NCBI GenBank assembly: GCA_963920665.1
Contig: OY987271.1
Span: forward strand, 9,737,350 to 9,801,349
DNA from: Straminergon stramineum
Lineage: Eukaryota > Streptophyta > Bryopsida > Hypnales > Calliergonaceae
Direction of reading: 5' to 3'
Length of the DNA stretch: 64,000 bases
Position numbers and translations under genes: made by a program
Shown: one piece after another, positions 1-11,400 of the stretch
Layout: each line of letters opens with the position of its first letter
How positions within the stretch are numbered: position 1 is the first letter of the stretch
Notes under the pieces: generated by a model
Seen by the model: the letters and a program-made list of their open reading frames with translations, nothing else
Told to the model about the DNA's origin: nothing
Database searches by the model: none

Positions 1-701
1 ACAAACCCAACGCCAGCCTACCCGCAATTGCTCCCGTAATTGCGCTTGCACCCATCTCGCACGAATTCGACGTTCCCATCCCAAAACAATCTGGAACTCA
101 GCAATCTTCGCACTATGGGCACCGTGAAGTTCCCCAGTTGCACTTGAAAATCCGCACAATCCTCCACCATCGATGCACACTTTCATCGCCCCGAAAGCTG
201 GCACCCACGTGAATTGCGCTTCCTCAAAATCACTCCAAAGCACTTCCAATCATGCACACGATACTTGAATCTCACGTGGGACCGTGCTCCCAACGCGATC
301 CCAAGCTTGTTCGAACCCACCCCAACGAACAAACGGATTGATCACTACAGTAGCATTCTCATCAGGTCGTGAGCGCCAGGACATCAGCAGTTGACTGCAT
401 CCCGTGGAAGGGAGGACCGAGGACGGCCCAGGCCGGAGTTGACGAATGGAAGGGGGGCGCTTTTCTAGGGGATTGGTACTAGCCCTGGAGTAGTAGCTAA
501 CGACTTTTCGAAGAATCCAGTGCTGCCTGAGGGTGTACTACGACTGTCCCGTTCCAAAGCTTTGGAGAAAGATCTGTTTGGGTCCCAAGAGTTGGATCCC
601 GGGATGATGAGGGGAGTGAGGGAGTGGCGTTGCAGCTTTTGTTGCTGCGAGTGAGCTTGGTGCCCAGCTTCAGCTTGGTGTGACGTTTGTGGAGGGGAGC
701 G
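1..701. other. Upstream region of the MLO gene
   Basis: No gene is recognised here. The first 350 bases are moderately GC-rich with no convincing open frame. The last 200 bases before the MLO start are GC-rich and probably contain promoter and 5' leader. The long reverse-strand open frame that overlaps exon 1 is a shadow of the gene. Confidence 0.5.
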
Positions 702-3700
702 ATGGCAGGGGGGGAGAGTGAGAAGTCGTTGGAGCAGACGCCCACTTGGGCTGTCGCGGCGGTGTGCGCGGTGTTCGTGATTGCGTCGCTGGTGGTGGAG
801 CGCATCTTGAAGTACTTGGGCAACGTAGGAAGTCTGACGGGCACTCTTGGGTTCTCGTTGAGAATTTGGGGCTAGGTTTTTGTTTTTTTGTTTTTTTGTT
901 GGCTCATCCCTTGGGTTTGCTCCTCACGAGTGATGGAAGGAACTCACAAGGTTTCAGTTTTATGTACTGGAAGAACTCGGAAGCTGTGGCAACTATAGTG
1001 GCTTTTTACAGTGTTTCCTCTTCTGTTGGTTGGAGTGCCAATTCTTGCGAATTTAGTAGCCTTGCTGTGATTCTCGCCGTGAATTTGAGTATTCTAGTCG
1101 TTAATCCCGTGAAATTTCAACCGAGCGAATTCGATCGTTAGTCCCGTGAAATTTCAAACTGTGTTTTAATCGGTAGTGCGGTAAAAGTTCAAGAGATTGG
1201 TACTTTTTCAGGCGCTCTTTTGGAACCTCGGTCTTGGTTAATTAGAGCCCTCTGCAATTGAATGTCGCGATTTTGTTTCTTTGAATTGCACCGCTTTAAC
1301 ACATTTTGTGACCCCTGTAGTCAGTTATCACAGTGCCTAGTTTTCATATTTTTACTTTGTTGTGCTTTGGGTGACCCAGTTATGTCATTTTCACAAATTG
1401 TTGCATCGTGTGCAGTACTTGAGGAGATCGAAGCAGAAGCAGTTGTTACACACACTGGAGATAATCAAGGATGGTAAGTGCATGAATTCTACTCCCCTGT
1501 TATTCTTCTCTCTCATGAATTCAACTGTTAAACTGTTAAACTATTTCTAGATTGAGCTCTGGACTAATTTGATTTCTACAGGAACCAAGAAGCCCAAATT
1601 GGGCCTCATGTGATTTTCAACAGATCTGTGGACTTTGTTTGGTCAATCTCAATGTTTTAATAAAATTCAATATTTTCAACCCAACAGAGTAACGTTCTTC
1701 ACTGATTCAGGTGTTTTAAAAAGTGGACCTATCTGAATTACTCGTTTCACAATATGATTGGTCAATTGAACCGGTCATTTTGAAACCATGCATCCTCGGT
1801 CTCTTAGCCTGCGTTGATGGGAAATTTAGCATCGTTTGAACGGCTCCTTGTACCTTAACGTGATTGCAGCTAATTGCGATCTGTTTTCGAATACCGACTC
1901 CTACACAATCTTGCCTGAAATGTACTGTCTCTTTTCATGAACGCGTAGATCGATTCTGGATACCCCTTTTTTCAACAACTTGAAAATTCACAGTTTACTC
2001 ATAGTGTCCAAACATGGATGATAAGCGATTCTGGAACCCCCAGATCATACAAAACCAGTACAGTTTAGTACTAAGTACCATTTTCGAATGCTTGTTCGGA
2101 TGATTTTAGATGTAGTGACCTTCACGGCCAGTTGTTTGACTTTGTTGCATATGTGTTCATTGATTGTGTGTGCACAGAGTTGATGCTTCTGGGGTTCATT
2201 TCACTGTCTCTCACGGTCTTTCAGGCGAAGATCGCCTCCATTTGCATGCCAGAGCGACTCAACTCGATTATGCTCCCGTGCAAGTACCGAGCTGTTGTGG
2301 AAGCGGCAGCTGCTGCTCCTGCAGAAGCAGGGGCTCACAGGCGCCTCCTCGCTTCCGGCGGAGTTGTGACGTGCCCTGCGGTACTGATCATGCCCTGATC
2401 CACCCATTTGCCTCTTCGTTATGTTCTCATAATGCAATTTCATGCTTGATATAATGGTTATAGCCTTGTAGCAGTATAGCCCTGTTGCTCTAATCCAGAA
2501 ATTTGCATCTTCGTTAAGCGCTCTTAGTGCTACTTCATATTTGCTGATGTTTATGCTCTAGTAGTCGTATTGCCCTGTTGCCCTAATCCACCAATTGGCC
2601 TCTACGTTGAGCTCTCGCAATGCAATTTCATGCTTGCTGATGGTTATCATCTACTACATGTACTGCCCTGTTTCCCTAATCCAGTAATTCACATCTTCAT
2701 TAAGCACTCTTAGTGCAATTTTGTGCTTGCTGATATTTGTGCTGTAGTAGTCGTATTGCCCTGTTACCCTAATCCAACAATTTTGCTTCTTCATTGGGCA
2801 CCGTCAATGCAAATTTATGCGTATTGATGATCATAGTCTAGTTACCGTACTGCCCTGTTTCTTTAATACAGAAATTTGCATCTCCAGAAATTTGCCATGC
2901 AATTTTATGCGTGCTGATAAATATACTCCATCAGGTGAGTCCTACTGATGGGTTTGCTTGAATTGTCTGCTGCAGGGAAAAGTGCAACTTATATCGGCCG
3001 AGGGTCTCCACCAACTGCATATTTTCATCTTCGTGATGGCTATTGTGCACGTGATTTACAGTGCAATCACAGTGATAGTTGGTTTATGGCAAGTAAGTCC
3101 ACTCTTGTTCCCTTCTTGGGTCTCTACTGAGCTCGGGATCGCTGTTCATGAATTAGATTTAATTTTTACTGAAGTCAGAGGATCCTCATACATTTCAAAC
3201 TCTCCGTAGCAAAGCGAGTACTGTGAATTAGCGGGAGAGTTTACAATTGTCACAGCGCTGTTTTTACAAACTCTCGCACTAATTGAATGACCCTTGATTT
3301 CATACTACTCTTCCTTGAGGGAAAAGGAGACAGAAGAAAATATTTTGGGGGTTTCTTACCTTGGAGAATTGAATCAACAGGTACACAGATGGAAGAGATG
3401 GGAGATGCAGGCAACAGATGCACTAACGGAAGATCAATGTTTTAATAAAGGTGAGTGATTTTGCGGGGGTCTTCTCTTCCTTCAGTTGAAGGAAGCTGTC
3501 AATGGTTCAACAAAGGTTACAAAATGCTGATTAAGATAGACGGTCTCAAAACAGTTTGCGCTCTAAATGAGCCTCCTCGAATGCAGGGGTGCACATTCCA
3601 TTCTTCAATGTAGTCGTAGCGAATTGGGTGTTTTTTTTATTTCAACTTCAAACGTTCATCACTAATTCTAGAAAAGTTCCCGAAAATATGAAGAAAAGTG

Positions 3701-6700
3701 CGCTAGATGCTTCCGTTTTATCTTTTGAAAAGAAATTTACTGAAAGAATGTTTGGAGGTGTGCAAGCCCTGACTCCAAAAAGTTCAGGAATTTCTTGAGT
3801 TTGGGTATTGATTGGATTCTGGGGTTTGATTGATTTGTGTGCAGCTTTGGCCGGAAAGCACGTCGTTGGTGATTTCATCTCATGCCGACTACGTCGCAGT
3901 TGCTTGCAAACCTCAAGAACTGGTTATCACATTAATGGCTACTTCGTAAGTTCCAACAACGCACCACGAAAAATGAAGATTTCCAATGCACCTTCATTCC
4001 ATCTATTTGTTGGATTTGTTGGTGAATTTGTTTGTTTTGTATCAAAGCAGGGGAAGTCCATTTGCATTAACCCAACTAAGCTAGTGTATCCCCAAATCTC
4101 CAATTTTAATGCTATGCACAGTTCCTATTATTGGACTGCTTAAATGTTCTTGTAAGTAAATGAAGAAGGATTCTAAATTATCAAAGAATGCGGTTTTCAG
4201 ACATAGCATTGTCAAAGTCATGGATGTTCAAAGTTTTATTGTCAGATGACCTTAACTAGTTGTTGAAGATAGTGTGGTTTATATATTATTAAGGCACCTT
4301 TGGCCTTAGCTCAGTGGCCTTGACCTTGGCACACCATTGAAGTGGTCATGAGTTTCAAACCCAGCCATTGGTGGGGTGCTTACCTCCATAGTTCACCAAA
4401 CTATGTTGGGATCAAATGACCTCATTGTCATATGGGGACCTCAGAATTTCTTGGGGGAAGGAATGTGTTGATTCATTATAGGGTCTACCTCCTAATGGAG
4501 GCATCAAGGATGGAATTCACCATTCAGGTTTATGAGGCTTGGATAGTTGAACCTTCCCCTCCCAAACAGATATATGCTTCATTCACACTAATCTTTCCAA
4601 CAAGAGTCAACCTTCTATATCTTCCCATTTTTTAAGATTTTACAGTGACAATTTTCTGTTCGCATTGATTGGGGTGACCCCTACTGACATCTACTGTGAA
4701 TTGAGAAAGTTTGAGTTCGTTCTTATATTTTCATCAGAGATTTTTTCTAATGAAGAACTGAAGGGTATTTTTTAACCATGAGAAAAGCTACACTGAGATC
4801 CTCTTCAAGCATCATAACTGCTTTTTTTTTCTTCTTCATCTTGCATTTCCGATGTCGACTTGATACGAAAGATTGTCATTCATTGACTGTGCACATTCAA
4901 GCTTTATATATAACTTGTTGCTGTTGTTGTTCACTTTGTGTTGTGTGTCTACAGTACAGTTTTTTCCGGCAGTTTGGAAAGCCTATTTATAAATCCGATT
5001 ACCTGTGTCTACGCTTAGGTTTCATTGAGGTGAGTTGGTGGCTTGAATTCATGCTTGAATTTCTGGATCATCTGAAATTTAGATACTTCATCATCATTCT
5101 TCATCTTCATGCTCGTCAATTGCAATCAACAAGACTGTTCACTTGAAGATATCATTCAGCTTTCAATTGTCGCCCGGGGCTTAAGATTCTGAACTGCAGT
5201 TTTCTTTGGTGGCTGTTCTGTAGCATCATAAACTCAAACCAAACTTTGACTTCCACAGCTACATCCGGCGGACCATGGAAAAAGACTTCCAGCATGTGGT
5301 GGGCATCAGGTGATTCTAAGACATGGGCTGTTTTTAATGGAATGATGCCAAGTGGACCAGTAGGCAATGCACATGTGTCATGTTTTTCTTTCGTTGCGAG
5401 GGAGAGAACCTTATAATTCAATTAGAGGATTTTTATTTTTATTTTTTAAAATTAACACTTTAAGGTAGTCTGCTCTAAAAGCGACCGGGTTCTAATTGCG
5501 ACTACTGCCTAGGAATGAATGACATGTTGTTTGAAATATCTATTACTGTCAATGAAGAGTTAGGTAGGCTTAATTGGTCACTTTAAGAGTAGACTACTTT
5601 AATTTGATTCAAGGATACTGCTTCCAATTAACTCTCAGTTCGTGAAGATTATCTTCCTATAATGATAGATCATGATCCTTGGTATAAAAGTACATATCAC
5701 TGTTTTGGATGTGTTCTTAAAACTCCACTAGCAAATTTCTCCTTCGTTTTCCATATTTAACTAGTTTTCCACAGTGTTACTTTTTGTTAATGCTTCTATT
5801 TTTATCATTCATTATTAGGAAATCTCTTGAAAGTTTGGTTTTTATCTCGTTGCACCCATAATCAACACTCCCCTAAATTCTACACCTACATTTGTACCAA
5901 AAACGTTGCTTACATAAGATGTATACAAGCAAAACATGAGAGTCTTACTATAGTAGTGTTGGCTTTTTGGTATACCTAGAGAAAGGAAATTCTTATTCAT
6001 ATGGTGTCCAAATAATGCATTCTAAAGTGCGTTGGAATCCTCTTTCAGTTGCCAATAAGATGCAATTAAAGGAATGTATGCCTAATAAGAGTATCTATCA
6101 GCTCATTTTGTAAGTAGTGACACAATTGTACGTGTGCATACCATCTTAGTTTCTAGAATCTTGCATTCAATTTTCTTCAGTCTTCAACGCACTAAATGCG
6201 ATTCTCTCTTCCATAGCTGGTGTATGGATTGCGGATTTGCGGCTGCTTTTGGTTATCGTACATTTCAATCTGTCGATCACTTACTTGGCTTTGGATTTTA
6301 ATCGTATTTAGTTGTTGTGTGGTCTGACTTTTGACAGCGCTTACTTGTGGGCATTCGTTTGCATCTACCTCCTTGTTGATATCAATGGTGGGTTGATCCT
6401 CCATTTCCTTCTTCTTCGTCATAAAAGCATTTCAAATTTTTTTCTTCCTGTTTCATCGGCGACTCGCCGATTTTCTTTTTTCCATCATTTCACTTGTCCA
6501 ACGCGCACGACACTTTGTTCTTCTTGATTGCAACTGTATCTTAAATTACGGTCTTTCCGAATTGCAGGGTGGTACAGCTACTTCTGGTTGGCCTTTGTGC
6601 CTACAATCGTGAGTTATTCAAAGACTTGAATCCATCTTCCTCCTACTGCTGAATTTATATTCGGTGACCCAAGATTAATTACAACTGAATTTTCAGAAAA

Positions 6701-9700
6701 TTCGATTGTTTCATCAACTTTTCTATAAAATGGGAAGAAAAATCGTCCGTGCGATGATGGTATCGCCGGACGGGTACCACAGGGATAAGTACTAATAAAT
6801 CAGCGAAGAAAGTTTCCTTAAATCATGTTCTCTAAAAGTTCATGAACCAATTCGAGATTTTACTTTTAAGTTAAGCCTCGGTTTTAGGTCAAATTTAAGG
6901 CATGTTTATCATGTGCCTGTTGCTTAGGTTTTGAAGAAAGATGTTTCTGGGATGAGAACCATTTTGTTGTTGTTGTGTGGGATGAGAACAGATGGTATTG
7001 CTTGTTGGAGCCAAGCTTCAGCTCATCGTCACATGCCTGGCTCGTGAAGTACGATCCAAAGTGGAGATCCACAAAACCTGCACAAATATCCGACTCTGCA
7101 AACGAAAGGACGTGAAGAAAATGGCGTCGGTGACACCGCGAGATGAACTGTTTTGGTTCAGTTCTCCCCGACTGTTGCTGTTTGTTGTCCACTTCATCCT
7201 CTTCCAGGTTCTTTCGACCGTTCTTTCGAGCTCATAGCAGTCTTGTACGTTTTCAATATGAAAGTTTGTAATGTTCATGAAATTTCAAAAGCTGATATCA
7301 ATCAATGTGTATTTATTTTGAAACACTAGAATGAAGCTTGTTGCAATCAGCAACACCAAAAAGGTTTCATGAAGTTGGAAGGTTACTTTTCATCAAGAAA
7401 ACGTTTAGATGTCATTAGGATTCACTAGTAAAAATTTGGTGTTTTATAACTAAAGTAACTAACCGAATTTTGACTGCTTTTCAAAACCTATCAGTCTAGA
7501 TTCTTCAGTGCCTAAAATGTATTCCCACTATTCATGAGAGTCTATGGTTGGTTTTACGAACACCTATTTTCAGCACTTTGAGAATTTGTAGTTGATTCAT
7601 ATGGTCTCCAAAAATGCAGTAGATGAGAATGTAGAATCCCCTTTTGACTACCAACAAGACCCTACAAAAAGTTTTTTAATATAAAAATGGGAACCATGTT
7701 GAATTACTTGTTTGTGTGATTTTAGGTGTAGTTACCTTACCCTTGTCTAAAATAACTTGTTCATAACAACTCGTTTATTTATAAAAACGAGTTGTTTTTG
7801 AATGGCATCTAGAAGAACTGGCCTAAAACAAGTTATTTTGGGACAACGAGAGTTGCTTGTAATCGATTGCAAAAGAACAAATTTCTACTAGTGATTAAGC
7901 AAGAATGAACAAATGAAAATTACATGGATGAAAATGTGACACCTTTTTTGCATTTTAATATAAGAAGTCATCACACTTGAACACAACTAGTTGTAAAAAT
8001 AAAACTTATATATATTTTAACTCTACTTGCTTTTGTTGCTCAAATACTCAAATTAACGGTAGTCATTTCCAAGTTGATTTCTTTGTGAAGTTTTCTTGAT
8101 TCTTCAGTTATATCTAATTTCTCAAATTGCATTTGTTTTTTGTGGTGTATTTTCTAGAATGCCTTTGAACTTGCGTTCTTCTTCTGGACCGTGGTAAGTT
8201 CATATTTAACTTTTAATTAGAGGAACAAAAAAAAATTATTACTATTCAATTACATTACTATAGGTTATTAGCAATTTAAGGACTTGACTTCCCAAATATT
8301 TATATATTTATTTTAGTGTGTTACATATGTTTTAAATTTTTTTTATTTAATCACAATATGACACATGACAACATTTGCAAGATTAAAAAATGATTTTTTG
8401 CCAAGCTACTATTATAGTAGTCTTTGAGCTTGCTTTAAAAACAATTTATTTCATCCCATTTAATTTAATTTTTTTTGTATTGCAGTTCACTTATGGATAT
8501 TCTTCATGTTTGGTGGGGCCTACGTGGATGGTTATTGTGCGCATTCTAGTTGGGTATGGTGTTCATTTCATACATCTCTCTATTTGAGTATGCCTATTAA
8601 TTCATTTTTGATCACCAATTATTGAACTTGTCGAGGGGTATGGAATTGGTATTAAGTTTTATTGATTGAAATTTAACAACCGTAGTTCTTTTGAATTGGG
8701 TTTGTTGCTACAAGAACTTCACTTTATTGATTCTCACTTTACGAGGATTGCTAGAATAACCCATCTTTTTGTCCTTGTGTTTTTGGCATGGAACTTACCA
8801 TTTTGGATTGTATACAGATTTTCTATCCAAATTTTATGTAGTGCCAGTACTTTGCCCCTTTACGCCCTTGTCACTCAGGTATTTAAATCTTGTCTTGCCA
8901 CTCTAATATTTCAACATACTATTTCTTAGCGGGTACATTCGTACCTAGGAGATATTTTAAAGTATCCCCTAGAGGAGTAGAGCCTATTGTGATGTTAGGG
9001 CATCCTTAATTGGACCAATATATAGGTTCGCCAAATACAACTCTAACTTTTCATTGATTTACAATAATTAGAACTTGAAATTTTGATCACGGGAAGTACA
9101 TTTAAAAGGACTTTGAATGCATGTAAGAAAACTTAAATTCAAACATGGGAAAATGAAAATAAACCACTTCAAAAGCACATTAAAAGACAAACAAAAATTA
9201 TAGTGGTGTTGGCAAATCATGCTTATCAATTGGCCAATTGCACTCCATTACCTAGTTCATTTTTTAGTCTAAGAATTTGATGATTTAGAGGCCTAATTTG
9301 GTTATATTCGATTGTTAGTAGTTGGCATACAACAACACTTGAGACTTCATAATTGACATCACTCTCTTGTGCAGTTGGGTACCCACATGAAGTTTTCCAT
9401 ATTCCAATCTGAGTCAACAGGGGCTGCTCTCCGAGTTTGGGCCAAAGCTGCAAAGAAAAAACACAGTGAAGCCAACCATGTCCACACCCCTTTGGGCACA
9501 CCGCGTGACTCAAGCCAAGATTCAAGCCACAACTCAAGCCAGGACTCAAGCACGGACTCGAGTACTAGTCAAGACTCAAGACCACATGTCTACACACCAC
9601 ATGATGTAGGCCACATGAAACCACACATTGGTATCCTTGGTCTTACCAAAGCTCTTGATGGGCATGGACACCCAATCACTATGTCGCCGGGGACAAAATT

Positions 9701-10561
9701 GCATGGAACTAATTGGCAAGCCCATGGAAATGGCACTCCACATTATGTACATCCACATGGCCAACCACCTCCTCAAACACATGGTATGTTTGCAATCCAC
9801 CACTGAAGATTTTAAAAGAAATTTCTTGTATTAAATCTTGATCATTATTTTCTTGTACCAATATTTGGGGAGAAACGCTAGTTAGCTCATTGGTAGTTGG
9901 TGGAATTGGGGAAAAAAAACCCAAGTGAAAACAATGGAAAAAACCTAGTGAAAAAATCTATAAAAATTTTATTTGGAGGAAAAAAGAGGGAAAAAAAATC
10001 AGACTTGATACTTGATAAACTAGTTTAATATGAGAATTAAAAGAAAAATAGCTAATATACTTTTTAATGACTACCAAGGGGAAGGTTTTTCTTCATATTG
10101 AAGTCCATTAAAAAGAAATGGTTATCATTATTCTAGTAGAAAAATGCAATATAAGAGAATTAGTATGTTTTGTAGTAACTGGTGTGAAAGCAATGTGAAA
10201 TGTTGGTGTGAATGTTGTCCAAAATATAATAAATTGTGTTTCTAAAAAATAATGCGTGACACCCTTGTTTTTCAGTTTAATAAAGGCATGTTCGCACTTG
10301 GTGTTAGGGGTGATGCTTGCAATGTGAATCTGGTCCAAAAAGAGGTCTAAATTCGTTCCTAAGATCCTCTCTGTAACACTCTTTAACACCAAGTGTAAAC
10401 ATACCTTAACCACACTAATTAGAAGCTATGTTGCATTCTTTCTGACAATGGATGCTGTTGTGGTTTCAGATGAATTCCATACTGTAGAAATTGGGGAGCC
10501 ACCTGCTGCTGCCATGGAAGATTCCGGAAGAAAAGATGAAGATAAGAACCCCCAAGTGTGA
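702..10561 (+). CDS. MLO: MLO-family seven-transmembrane protein
   Basis: MLO proteins are plasma-membrane proteins with seven membrane segments and a cytosolic calmodulin-binding tail; family members act in powdery mildew susceptibility, root thigmotropism and pollen-tube perception, several as calcium channels. Exons: 702-824, 1416-1473, 2178-2380, 2976-3092, 3381-3450, 3845-3945 (uncertain), 4955-5029, 5224-5309, 6338-6387, 6568-6608, 6992-7207, 8158-8193, 8486-8553, 8818-8878, 9375-9783, 10470-10561; all phases agree, giving about 601 residues, at the long end for the family. Diagnostic pieces are the N-terminal [78 protein letters not shown], and [11 protein letters not shown] before the tail. 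A calmodulin-binding-type segment (about 450-465, Trp457, then basic KAAKKK) follows the last membrane segment. If the last intron is retained, the protein ends at 9806. The weak point is the second cytosolic loop (residues 191-224), where family motifs are missing. Confidence 0.93.
2392..2934 (+). repeat. Six-copy minisatellite in MLO intron 3
   Basis: Six imperfect tandem copies of a unit of about 92 bp begin near 2392, 2480, 2572, 2665, 2758 and 2852. Each opens with GCCCTGTT-CCCTAATCCA and carries TGCAATTTCATGCTTGCTGATG or variants in mid-unit. Copies 2 and 4 resemble each other more than copies 3 and 5 do them, suggesting growth by a two-unit block. The array fills almost all of the intron between exons 3 and 4. 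Confidence 0.85.
3845..3945 (+). other. Candidate MLO exon for the second cytosolic loop
   Basis: This 101-base segment is bounded by an AG acceptor and a GTAAGT donor. It is the only piece I found between 3450 and 4955 that bridges the phase-1 end of the preceding exon to the phase-0 start of the next, adding 34 residues (begins [11 protein letters not shown], ends HINGYF). The length suits the missing loop, but the residues do not show the family motif around R-T-R-x-TSF. It may be a diverged exon, or the true exon may have been missed. Confidence 0.4.
4290..4600 (+). mobile_element. tRNA-derived SINE-like insertion in an MLO intron
   Basis: The segment opens with a pol III A-box-like stretch (TTAGCTCAGTGGC, about 4304) and, roughly 45 bases later, a B-box-like stretch (GAGTTTCAAACCC, about 4350), the spacing of a tRNA promoter. 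The remainder is a non-tRNA body reading out to about 4600. It does not fold into a complete tRNA gene. This is the layout of plant Au-like SINEs. Boundaries are approximate and I did not identify flanking duplications. Confidence 0.6.
7743..7846. repeat. Foldback palindrome in an MLO intron
   Basis: Outer arms (7743-7761 and 7827-7846) are inverted copies around AAATAACTTGTT with one indel. Inner arms CAACTCGTTT (7767-7776) and AAACGAGTTG (7785-7794) pair perfectly. This could be a small foldback element or an old MITE remnant. Confidence 0.65.
9878..10075 (+). repeat. Dispersed repeat, copy 1
   Basis: This A-rich stretch, beginning with a TTGGTGGAATTGGG-containing segment and ending near a GAGAATTAAAAG motif, resembles 63406-63605 along its whole length. 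It lies in the last MLO intron. The family is not identified; a degenerate retroelement end is possible. Confidence 0.5.
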
Positions 10562-11400
10562 GAAAAGGGGAGAAAATGTCAGTGTAATTTTTGTTTTGTT
10601 TTTTCATTTGTTTTATTCTTTCAGAACCGTTTTGAGGAGCTCAACATGAATGATATGAGCACGCAGTAAGTACCATTGCGCAGAATGACTTGGAAGGAAA
10701 AAAAAAGCAGGGTGTAAGAAAAATGTGGATTAACTAGCTTAATTAGTTTGAGTTGTGTGAAAAAAGAAGCCTAATCTTTGTTCACATAATACTTAAGAAT
10801 GGGTATTTGATTACCGACCTTGTAATAAAAAAAATACCAGAAGTGGTTTATAGAGTGATGAAAATATTGAACAGTTGATGAAAACTGTGACTGTTTTTTG
10901 GGCCTGGGAATAGGCGGGGAATTTGTTCTGTTTTGGTGCTTGACTCAGTTTACTTGCTGGGACTCCAAAATTTGTGACTGAACACTTAGCAAACCTCTGG
11001 ACAGTTCCGTTTGAGTGCTTGTTTTCAAATCCGTCAACTAAGTCCGGTGAGGCACCCCTTCGGAAGTCTCGGCCAACAATCTTCTTCAGTACTGCACTGA
11101 ATGATTTAAGGATAGTGTGAGTTTTGACTTGCATATCGAAGTAATAGGCACATGACAGTTACAGAAGCGCAAGTGTTACTGGAATCTGTATTCCATGACT
11201 AAAGCAAGGGTCATTCGATACGCTAGCAAAAGAAGTTCCAAACAAATGCAGCAATGAATCAATAAATGCTGCCGTGACCACAGAAAGAGAATTATCAAAT
11301 AGAAGAGTTGTCTTTCCACGTGAATACAGAGTACAACATAAATCATTGTCCTCCAAAGTAAGATAAAAGAAATTGGAATTAGGAAGTATAAAATGAAGAT
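10562..11400. other. Gap between the convergent MLO and TADA genes
   Basis: The 3' ends of MLO (+) and TADA (-) face each other across about 840 bases. Reverse-strand open frames at 10811-11134 and 11159-11479 show no recognised family and probably lie in or beyond the TADA 3' untranslated region. Confidence 0.5.

Noticed and set aside
5152..5421. Reverse-strand 89-codon open frame
   Set aside because: It overlaps the MLO exon at 5224-5309 on the opposite strand, which matches the family; the frame is a shadow.
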